26,908 bases of DNA, taken from NCBI GenBank assembly GCA_025449775.1, contig JANWIS010000093.1:1-26908 (forward strand), read 5' to 3'. This DNA comes from Ignavibacteriaceae bacterium. Lineage in GTDB: Bacteria > Bacteroidota > Ignavibacteria > Ignavibacteriales > Ignavibacteriaceae. Positions 1 through 6,825 of the stretch are shown here, piece after piece. The position numbers and the translations under genes are program-made. Under the pieces are notes generated by a model. It searched no databases. It had not been told where the DNA came from and saw nothing but the letters and a program-made list of their open reading frames with translations. Numbering within the stretch: the stretch's first letter is position 1; every line of letters starts with the position of its first letter.

Positions 1-5
1 ATTAT

Positions 6-422
6 GTGAGAAATCAGTTTATGAAAGATCCTCCTCTTGATACTGACGATGATTTGTCGGCACTCGATCAGATGTACAATTTATCTTTTGGAATGCAAAT
101 TCCTGCACAAATTCCTGTATCAGCAGCCAAGGAATTAATTGTAACAGAGGCAAATCAAAAATCTAAAAAATTAAATAAAATATTAATCAGCCTGGAAAAT
201 GAACAATCAAATCCTGCTGCAAAGTTATTTGATTCAGTTACGGATGATAATCAGCTTGCATTTTCATCGCTTATAAATTCGGATAACTGGAAATACAGTG
301 AGAATGATTTCATTAACTTTTTAACTTTGAATGTAAACCAGAATGGATTTAATGGAAGAATTTTTTCATTAACAGATTCTGAATGGAATGTTTTATATAA
401 CTATCTAAGTAATGTCTTATAA
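6..422 (+). CDS. Hypothetical protein, probably 5'-truncated by the window edge
   Basis: I do not recognise this family. The frame is open to the window edge, so the true start may lie upstream. GTG at 6 and ATG at 21 are the only in-window candidates near the edge. The visible ~138 residues are soluble and mixed-charge, with an acidic N-terminal patch (DTDDD) and no membrane segment, Cys motif or haem site. The C-terminus is rich in Asn, Asp and aromatic residues. The stop lies 9 nt before the SCO1 gene and the strand matches, so it is probably co-transcribed with the oxidase operon. That context hints at a respiratory role, for instance the tail of a longer respiratory protein, but nothing in the residues proves it. 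Confidence 0.6.
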   Translation: MRNQFMKDPPLDTDDDLSALDQMYNLSFGMQIPAQIPVSAAKELIVTEANQKSKKLNKILISLENEQSNPAAKLFDSVTDDNQLAFSSLINSDNWKYSENDFINFLTLNVNQNGFNGRIFSLTDSEWNVLYNYLSNVL

Positions 423-431
423 TTTGCAGCG

Positions 432-1214
432 ATGAAAACTTTATCGTTCATATTGCTCAGTTTGTTTCTTATTTCAATTGCTTATTCAAATGACAGGATA
501 GAAATCGGGATTGATGAACAGCTGGGAAAATATATTCCACTGGAATTAATATTTAATGATGAAGCAGGAAATCCTGTGAGGTTGGGAGAATTAATTGATG
601 GTCCTACTGTTTTATCATTTGTTTATTACAACTGTCCGGGAATCTGTAGTCCATTGCTTTTTGAAACGGCAAATATTATTAATAAATCAGCTCTTGAACC
701 GGGATATGATTATAAAGTTATCTCGATAAGCATTGATAATACAGAAACACCTGAAACAGCATCAAAGAAAAAGAAGGAAATGATTTCAGGAATTGATAAA
801 GATATTCCTGCAGAAAGTTGGAGATATTTAACTGGTTCTGGAGAAAATATTAAAAAGATAACCAGTTCAGCCGGATTTTATTTCAAAAAAGAACGGGATG
901 AGTTCTTACATGCAGGCTCATTAATTTTTATAGATAAGAATGGTAAAATTTGTCGGTACTTGTTTCCAGGTTACACAGAGAAACGTGGTTTTGGAATTCT
1001 TCCATTCGATTTTAAAATGGCGGTACTGGAAACTGCCGATAGCAAACAATCACCGACAATTGCAAGAATGTTAAAATTTTGTTTCAGCTATGATGCTGAC
1101 GGAAAGCAATATGTGCTCAACTTTACAAGAATTTTTGGTGCTGCAATTTTGTTATTCGCAGGAATTTTTGTTTTGATCATTACACTGAGACATAAAAAAG
1201 AAATAATTAAATAG
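432..1214 (+). CDS. SCO1/SenC-family copper chaperone for cytochrome oxidase
   Basis: This is a membrane-anchored thioredoxin-fold protein that delivers copper to, or reduces, the CuA site of cytochrome oxidase subunit II. The N-terminus is a signal peptide or anchor (residues 1-19). The copper motif CPGIC gives Cys68 and Cys72, and the distal ligand His160 sits in FLHAGS. All three SCO ligands are therefore present. A C-terminal hydrophobic helix (about 234-252) followed by a basic tail is typical of Bacteroidota SCO proteins, and it puts the domain on the outer face of the cytoplasmic membrane. Its length of 260 aa is normal for this type. It lies 12 nt upstream of subunit I and in the same operon as subunit II, its expected client. 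The family call is secure; the exact role (metallochaperone or thiol reductase) is not decided by sequence. Confidence 0.93.
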   Translation: MKTLSFILLSLFLISIAYSNDRIEIGIDEQLGKYIPLELIFNDEAGNPVRLGELIDGPTVLSFVYYNCPGICSPLLFETANIINKSALEPGYDYKVISISIDNTETPETASKKKKEMISGIDKDIPAESWRYLTGSGENIKKITSSAGFYFKKERDEFLHAGSLIFIDKNGKICRYLFPGYTEKRGFGILPFDFKMAVLETADSKQSPTIARMLKFCFSYDADGKQYVLNFTRIFGAAILLFAGIFVLIITLRHKKEIIK

Positions 1215-1226
1215 AGGTAATGTTAA

Positions 1227-2888
1227 ATGTCTGCTGAAGCAGCAACAATTCGTACAAACGGACACGAACCAAGCTACTTAGAATATAAAGGTAAGCACAG
1301 CGGATTTTTAGGCTGGATCCTTTCAACTGATCATAAACGGATTGGAATCCTGTACCTGATTTCGCTTTCATTTTTCTTCCTCGTTGGAGTTATTTTCGGA
1401 TTCTTAATGCGTCTGGAATTAATCTCTCCGGGTAGAACAATTATGGATGCACAAACTTATAACTCCATCTTCACTTTGCACGGAGTTATAATGATATTCC
1501 TTTTTGTTATTCCCGGCATCCCGGCAGTTTTTGGAAATTTTGTTTTACCGATTTTAATCGGTGCAAAAGATGTTGCCTTCCCAAGAATCAACCTGATGTC
1601 CTGGTATATGTATGTTATTGGTGGTTTGTTAGCAGTAGTTTCTATATTACTTCCGGGTGGTCCTGCCGATACTGGATGGACTTTTTATATTCCGTACTCA
1701 GTGAGAACTAATACGAATGTAATGCTTGCATTGTTCGCTGCGTTTACTCTTGGATTCTCATCCATCTTAACAGGATTAAATTTCGTAACTACAGTTCATC
1801 GATTAAAAGCACCGGGAATGGGTTGGTTTAAATTACCTTTATCAATCTGGTCAATATATTCAACTGCATGGGTTCAGGTTTTAGCAACACCGATCATCGG
1901 AATTACTTTGTTGTTAGTTGTATTTGAAAGATGGCTTGGCATTGGAGTTTTTGATCCTGCACTTGGCGGTGATCCTGTTTTATTTCAACATCTATTCTGG
2001 ATTTATTCTCATCCTGCAGTATATATAATGATTCTTCCGGCAATGGGAGTTGTTTCAGAAATCATCCCGGTTTTTTCACGAAGAACTATTTTCGGGTATA
2101 AATTTATTGCGTTCTCAAGTGTTGCAATCGCATTACTTGGTTCACTTGTTTGGGCGCATCATATGTTTACAGTTGGAATGAGTGATACAGGTCAGTTTAT
2201 TTTTTCATTGCTTACAATGCTTGTAGCAATTCCAAGTGCAATAAAAGTTTTTAACTGGGTTGCTACTCTCTACAAAGGTTCAATTGAATTATCAACATCA
2301 TTGTTATTTATTCTCGCATTTATATTTCTCTTCACTATTGGCGGATTGACAGGTATTATGCAGGGAATTCTTACAGTTGATATTCAGGTTCACGATACTT
2401 CATTTATTGTCGCACATTTTCATTATGTTATGTTTGGTGGAACCGGTTTTGGTTTTTTTGCTGCACTTCATTACTGGTTTCCAAAAATGTTCGGGAGGAT
2501 GTATCATAAAAAACTGGCGAATACATATTTCTGGTTATTGTTTATAGGCTTCAATGTTTTGTATTTCCCGATGTTCATAATGGGCTGGCTTGGTATGCCA
2601 AGAAGGTACTACGATTATTTACCTGAGTTCCATTCATATCATTTTATTTCTACTATCGGTTCATGGATACTTGTTTTAGGCCTCCTATTAATGATATACA
2701 ACATGTATCACTCCGTTAGAAAGGGTAAAGTAGTTACAGAAAAAAATATTTGGGGAGGCGAAACACTTGAATGGCAAATTGAAACTCCTCCAACTCATGA
2801 AAATTTTTCAGAAATTCCTGTAATTGAAACGGATCCTTATCAGTACAAAATGAATGAAGAAACTTTAGATAAAAAGGAGGTCAGGTGA
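1227..2888 (+). CDS. ctaD: Cytochrome c oxidase subunit I, A2-type haem-copper oxidase
   Basis: This is the catalytic subunit that reduces O2 to water and pumps protons across the cytoplasmic membrane. It has 553 aa and about 12 membrane helices. Visible ligands are His85 and His399 for the low-spin haem, His397 for the high-spin haem, and His262, His311 and His312 for CuB. Tyr266 is the expected cross-linked Tyr. The K-channel Lys340 (SAIKVFNW) and the D-channel Asp115 and Asn122 are kept. The helix VI glutamate of A1 enzymes is missing: the site reads Y260-S261-HPAVY, the Tyr-Ser signature of A2-type oxidases such as the Rhodothermus marinus caa3 enzyme. The C-terminal tail has the usual GGETLEW and PP motifs. 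The ATG start sits after a GAGG-like site, and the stop overlaps the next start by 4 nt. Confidence 0.97.
   Translation: MSAEAATIRTNGHEPSYLEYKGKHSGFLGWILSTDHKRIGILYLISLSFFFLVGVIFGFLMRLELISPGRTIMDAQTYNSIFTLHGVIMIFLFVIPGIPAVFGNFVLPILIGAKDVAFPRINLMSWYMYVIGGLLAVVSILLPGGPADTGWTFYIPYSVRTNTNVMLALFAAFTLGFSSILTGLNFVTTVHRLKAPGMGWFKLPLSIWSIYSTAWVQVLATPIIGITLLLVVFERWLGIGVFDPALGGDPVLFQHLFWIYSHPAVYIMILPAMGVVSEIIPVFSRRTIFGYKFIAFSSVAIALLGSLVWAHHMFTVGMSDTGQFIFSLLTMLVAIPSAIKVFNWVATLYKGSIELSTSLLFILAFIFLFTIGGLTGIMQGILTVDIQVHDTSFIVAHFHYVMFGGTGFGFFAALHYWFPKMFGRMYHKKLANTYFWLLFIGFNVLYFPMFIMGWLGMPRRYYDYLPEFHSYHFISTIGSWILVLGLLLMIYNMYHSVRKGKVVTEKNIWGGETLEWQIETPPTHENFSEIPVIETDPYQYKMNEETLDKKEVR
2871..2880 (+). promoter_or_regulatory. 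Strong ribosome binding site for ctaE inside the ctaD end
   Basis: AAAAAGGAGG ends 4 nt before the GTG start of ctaE. It is the clearest Shine-Dalgarno match in the oxidase operon, and it decides the non-ATG start. Confidence 0.8.
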
Positions 2889-3508
2889 GTTCGACTGAAC
2901 ATATTGCAACGGCACATGTTCACAGGGATGATGTTGGATCACGGATGGGAATGTGGCTGTTTCTTTTCACTGAAATTCTTTTATTCGGCGGAATGTTTTT
3001 TCTTTATTCAGTTTACAGGTTTCAGTTTGCACATGAATTTCATGTTGCTGCAAAGGAACTGAATACTATCATCGGTGCTTTTAATACTGCAATTCTGCTT
3101 ACAAGCAGTCTGACAATGGTTCTTGCAATAATTGCAATCCAGAGAAAGCAAAAAACATTGTCTATTGTAATGCAGATTATCACAATCGGACTTGCGCTTT
3201 TTTTCCTAGTCAACAAATATTTTGAATGGACTGCAAAAATCCATCATGGAATTTATCCCGGCAGTGAAGAACTTTTATCAAAAGATTCAGGTGAGATTTT
3301 ATTCTATGGATTATATTATATGATGACTGGATTGCACGGACTTCACGTAGTAGTTGGTATGGTTTTAATCGGGATAATGACACGATTGACTGCAAGAAAC
3401 TCGATAACACATGACAGTTATGTCCGACTTGAAAACGCAGGATTATACTGGCATCTTGTTGATATCATCTGGATATTTCTCTTCCCATTATTCTATTTGA
3501 TTACTTAA
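2885..3508 (+). CDS. ctaE: Cytochrome c oxidase subunit III
   Basis: This integral-membrane, non-catalytic oxidase subunit stabilises subunit I and its proton uptake. It has 207 aa and about five helices, the short bacterial form rather than the 7-helix mitochondrial-like form. Family marks are RMGMWLFLFTEILLFGG near the N-terminus, GLHGLHVVVGM in the fourth helix and WHLVDIIWIFLFPLFYL at the end. The start is GTG at 2885, overlapping the ctaD stop in GTGA. A strong Shine-Dalgarno stretch (AGGAGG, 2875-2880) inside the end of ctaD fixes this start and suggests translational coupling. Confidence 0.95.
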   Translation: MSSTEHIATAHVHRDDVGSRMGMWLFLFTEILLFGGMFFLYSVYRFQFAHEFHVAAKELNTIIGAFNTAILLTSSLTMVLAIIAIQRKQKTLSIVMQIITIGLALFFLVNKYFEWTAKIHHGIYPGSEELLSKDSGEILFYGLYYMMTGLHGLHVVVGMVLIGIMTRLTARNSITHDSYVRLENAGLYWHLVDIIWIFLFPLFYLIT

Positions 3509-3517
3509 GGAATGTAA

Positions 3518-3811
3518 ATGGAACAGCACAACAATCATACTGAACACACACATTCATACGGAATTTATATTTTAGTCTGGCTTGCTTTAATGACTTTAAC
3601 AGCTGTTACTGTTGCCGTAGCAGGAATGGATATTGGCAATTTCACAGTTGCAACAGCTTTACTTATTGCCTGTGTCAAAGCATACCTTGTTCTTACAATC
3701 TTTATGCATTTAAAACAAGAAGGCAAAACTTTTTTTGTATTTGTATTGATCGCTTTGTTTTTTCTTATAATTTCATTTGTATTATTATTCTCCGACTATT
3801 CTTTCCAATGA
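3518..3811 (+). CDS. ctaF: Cytochrome c oxidase subunit IV (caa3-type small subunit)
   Basis: This is a small membrane subunit of the haem-copper oxidase. It has 97 aa: a His-rich N-terminal tail (HNNHTEHTHSYG), then three hydrophobic helices. It carries the family pattern VWLALMTLTAVTVAVAG near the first helix and ACVKAYLVLTIFMHLKQE across the second, which matches the prokaryotic caa3 subunit IV family. It lies between subunits III and II with gaps of 9 and 12 nt. The family is poorly conserved, but context and the MHLK motif make the call firm. Confidence 0.9.
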   Translation: MEQHNNHTEHTHSYGIYILVWLALMTLTAVTVAVAGMDIGNFTVATALLIACVKAYLVLTIFMHLKQEGKTFFVFVLIALFFLIISFVLLFSDYSFQ

Positions 3812-3823
3812 GGATTTTAAAGC

Positions 3824-4471
3824 ATGTTCGATGATGTTTCAAACTTTGTAAACTTTTTTGATGCAACTTTTATTGTTACGCTTGCTGTATCGGTTTTTTT
3901 TCTTGTCCTGATCACTTTCCTGATGATCTTTTTTGTCATCAAGTATAACCGGAAAAGAAACCCGAGAGGTTCCAACATTCATGGACATATGGGATTAGAA
4001 ATAGCATGGACTGCAATACCGACTATTATGGTTTTAATAATGTTCTGGTTCGGCTGGATTGGTTATATGGATACAGTTACTGTTCCTGAAAATGCAATGC
4101 CGATAAATGTTTCAGCACAAATGTGGAAATGGGGTTTTGAGTATGAAGACGGCAGGAAAACAGATACGTTGTTCATCCCCGTGAGTAAGCCGGTAAAATT
4201 AATTTTACATTCAAATGACGTTAATCATTCATTCTTTATTCCGGAGTTCAGAGTAAAGAAAGATGTATTTCCAAGCTATGAAAGGATTGTATGGTTCATT
4301 GCAAATCAAACAGGTGAATTTTATATCGCTTGTGCTGAATATTGCGGAATGAATCATTCGAATATGTACGCAAAGGTACTGGTACTTTCCGAAGAAAACT
4401 TTAATAACTGGAGGATTGGAATGAACAAAGAAGAATCAAAGCTCCTTGAAGGGATTACAAAAAGTAATTAA
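3824..4471 (+). CDS. ctaC: Cytochrome c oxidase subunit II (CuA subunit, no fused cytochrome c)
   Basis: This subunit accepts electrons from cytochrome c at the binuclear CuA centre and passes them to subunit I. Two N-terminal membrane helices (about 17-40 and 63-83) precede a periplasmic cupredoxin domain. All CuA ligands are visible: His135, Cys170, Glu172, Cys174, His178 and Met181 (CAEYCGMNHSNM). The aromatic electron-entry patch is MWKWGFEYEDG. It has 215 aa and stops soon after the CuA fold, so it lacks the C-terminal cytochrome c domain of caa3 enzymes even though subunits I and IV look caa3/A2-like. No lipobox or long signal is seen. Its place after subunit IV is unusual, since ctaC usually leads the operon. 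ATG start with a GAGG-like site 13-16 nt upstream. Confidence 0.96.
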   Translation: MFDDVSNFVNFFDATFIVTLAVSVFFLVLITFLMIFFVIKYNRKRNPRGSNIHGHMGLEIAWTAIPTIMVLIMFWFGWIGYMDTVTVPENAMPINVSAQMWKWGFEYEDGRKTDTLFIPVSKPVKLILHSNDVNHSFFIPEFRVKKDVFPSYERIVWFIANQTGEFYIACAEYCGMNHSNMYAKVLVLSEENFNNWRIGMNKEESKLLEGITKSN

Positions 4472-4485
4472 TTGACAAATAAAAT

Positions 4486-5349
4486 TTGAAAAATTTTATC
4501 AAAATATTTTCTGAACTTGTCAAAATTAAAATAACCTTGTTTGTCACGGTTACAACAGGATTCGGGTATATTGCATCAAGAGGAGTTATAGATGCAGAGA
4601 TTATTCTAGTTCTGATAGGAGTGTTACTGCTTGCTTTCGGATCAGCAGCACTAAATCATTATCAGGAAAAAGATTTTGATGTAATAATGGATAGGACAAA
4701 ATCAAGACCCATTCCATCTGGAAGAATATCTGCAGTGAATGCGTTGATAATATCATTGATACTAATTATTACTGGTTCGCTTATTCTAATAACTTCTTAT
4801 GAAATTTTAGTAGTTAGTTTAGGGCTTTTAAATCTTTTGTGGTATAATTTTATTTATACATATTTAAAAAGAAGCACACCGTTTGCAATTATCCCGGGAT
4901 CTTTAGTCGGTGCGATCCCACCGATAATCGGCTGGATTGCAGCCGGTGGAACATTGCTTGAACCGCAGATCATTATCATCTCATTTTTCTTTTTCATTTG
5001 GCAAATACCGCATTTCTGGCTTCTGCTATTAGTGCTCGATAAAGATTATCTGCAAGCTGGTTTCCCAACTCTCACTCAGATTTTTACAAAGAAACAACTT
5101 TCCCGAATTACATTTATCTGGATAAGTTCCACAGCCGTTACTGGTTTGATGATTCCACTATTCGGTCTTGTAACTGATTTCTGGATCGCTGTTGGATTAT
5201 TTGCCTGTAGCTTGTGGCTGACTTGGAAAGCATTCAGTCTGCTTGTAGATTCAGATGATTATTCTGTCTTCCGTTATAATTTCAGATATATAAATTACTT
5301 TGCACTTTCGGTAGTAATTCTCGTTTCATTTGATAGATTAATTTTATAA
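4486..5349 (+). CDS. ctaB: Protohaem IX farnesyltransferase (haem O synthase)
   Basis: This UbiA-family membrane prenyltransferase converts haem B and farnesyl diphosphate to haem O, the precursor of haem A for the oxidase upstream. It has 287 aa and about 8-9 helices. The first diphosphate/Mg motif is N-H-Y-Q-E-K-D-F-D followed by MDRTKSRPIPSGRI, with Glu where many family members have the first Asp. The second cytoplasmic loop has LLLLVLDKDYLQAGFPTL. The start is taken as TTG at 4486, because the first in-frame ATG lies inside the conserved motif and the N-terminus starting here aligns with the family. It begins 14 nt after ctaC. No haem A synthase (ctaA) is visible in the window. Confidence 0.94.
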   Translation: MKNFIKIFSELVKIKITLFVTVTTGFGYIASRGVIDAEIILVLIGVLLLAFGSAALNHYQEKDFDVIMDRTKSRPIPSGRISAVNALIISLILIITGSLILITSYEILVVSLGLLNLLWYNFIYTYLKRSTPFAIIPGSLVGAIPPIIGWIAAGGTLLEPQIIIISFFFFIWQIPHFWLLLLVLDKDYLQAGFPTLTQIFTKKQLSRITFIWISSTAVTGLMIPLFGLVTDFWIAVGLFACSLWLTWKAFSLLVDSDDYSVFRYNFRYINYFALSVVILVSFDRLIL

Positions 5350-5364
5350 TACAAATAAACCCCG

Positions 5365-6711
5365 ATGGAATTTTTAAATAATTTTGTGCTACCTCAGTCA
5401 GCCGAGCATCTCGAACTGCTTCATTATATGCTGTTAATTGTTCTGTTCCTTTTCATTCCTTTCATCAGTATGGTTTTCGGAGGAATTTTTCTTTCGGTTT
5501 TTTACAAGAGAAAAGCTAAAAAAAATCATGATACTAATTATCTCAGGCTTGCAAAAGATATTATAGACATAACTACAATCAGCAAAAGTGTCGGAGTTAT
5601 CCTTGGAATAGTTCCTGTTCTTACGTGTGTTCTGATTTATTCTCAGCTGCTTCACAATTCAGAAGTGACAAACCTAAATTATCTTGTATTTGCACTCGTA
5701 CTTATTTCAATTTCATTATTCCTGATATACAGTTACAGATATTCACTTACATTTAATAAAATATTCAGCTCATTTGAAAAATCAACTTCATCCAGCCACG
5801 ATCTGGTTGATGATGTAACAAAGCTTCGTGATGAAAGTAACAGGGTTAGTAAGAGAGCCGGAATTTACGGTCTCATATTTTTATTCTTCGGTATCTGGTT
5901 TTTCATTACAGGTATTACAATCCCTTCATTAATAAATTCATGGGAATCAGAAAGTTTCATTGGTGGACTATTCTGCTGGACTGTAGTGTCAAGATTCATT
6001 TACTACATATTATTTGCGGTTGCTATATCCGGTGGAATGGTGATTTTTAGTTTTCTTCAAGATGAAAAGAATAAAAAAAATATTGATGAAAAGTATTCCG
6101 GATTTATAAAGAAAGAGATCACAAAGGTAATTTTCATCTCTGTATTTATGATTCCTTTTTTCGCTTTGGTTAATCTATTTGGACTGCCTGAATCTTCTCT
6201 TACATCTACAGTATTTGTTTATGCGATCAGTTCGCTTGTATTATTATTCATCGGATACCATTTCCTTTATTTATTAACTAAAGAAATGCAGGGTACAACT
6301 GCTGCATTATTATTTTTCATATTAATATTGTCTGTAGCTGCAAATATTGTTGGTGAACAGAAAGCAATGGAGACTTCAACTAAAGTTCACAGTGCTGTAA
6401 TCAGTGCATCGTTTGAAAAATATCTTGCAGAACTAAAGGGTGAAGGAAAAACTGTTGAGATCAATGCAGCAGAAATGTACCAGGTAAAATGTTCTTCATG
6501 CCATAAATGGGATGAGAAGCTCGTTGGCCCTGCTCACAAAGATGTAATACCGAAATATGCTGGTAAAGAAGCGCAGCTTGTTGCGTTTATTCGTAATCCG
6601 TCAAAAATTGATGCTGCATTTCCTCAGATGCCAAACCCAGGATTAAAACCGAATGAAGCACAGGCTATCGCAAAATATTTGCTGGAAACTTACAATCAGA
6701 AAATTAAGTAA
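5365..6711 (+). CDS. Polytopic membrane protein with C-terminal cytochrome c domain
   Basis: The last gene of the oxidase operon starts 15 nt after ctaB. It has about eight hydrophobic helices in residues 18-330, then a linker and one class I-like cytochrome c domain. The haem site is Cys376, Cys379 and His380 (CSSCH). The likely axial Met is Met422 in FPQMPNPGL, followed by the terminal helix EAQAIAKYLLETY typical of small cytochromes c. I do not recognise the membrane part. His20 in the first helix (LELLHYMLL) and His299 in a late helix (GYHFLYLL) could be cofactor ligands, but that is speculative. By position, and because subunit II lacks its own haem, it is a candidate membrane-bound electron donor to the oxidase, or a quinol- or sensor-linked cytochrome. 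The cytochrome domain is certain; the role is inferred. Confidence 0.88.
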   Translation: MEFLNNFVLPQSAEHLELLHYMLLIVLFLFIPFISMVFGGIFLSVFYKRKAKKNHDTNYLRLAKDIIDITTISKSVGVILGIVPVLTCVLIYSQLLHNSEVTNLNYLVFALVLISISLFLIYSYRYSLTFNKIFSSFEKSTSSSHDLVDDVTKLRDESNRVSKRAGIYGLIFLFFGIWFFITGITIPSLINSWESESFIGGLFCWTVVSRFIYYILFAVAISGGMVIFSFLQDEKNKKNIDEKYSGFIKKEITKVIFISVFMIPFFALVNLFGLPESSLTSTVFVYAISSLVLLFIGYHFLYLLTKEMQGTTAALLFFILILSVAANIVGEQKAMETSTKVHSAVISASFEKYLAELKGEGKTVEINAAEMYQVKCSSCHKWDEKLVGPAHKDVIPKYAGKEAQLVAFIRNPSKIDAAFPQMPNPGLKPNEAQAIAKYLLETYNQKIK

Positions 6712-6825
6712 GTGCAGTTTTCTCATATCATTTCTTTAACTGAACACCAAAATTCTCAATTGCTAAATAATTCCTTAATCATTAAGTTCGTAAAAGTTTA
6801 AATATAAAATAGAAAAGGATCGAAA

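Noticed and set aside
4472..4474. TTG at 4472 as a start for ctaB
   Set aside because: It is out of frame with the haem O synthase reading frame; TTG at 4486 is the only in-frame start before the conserved core.
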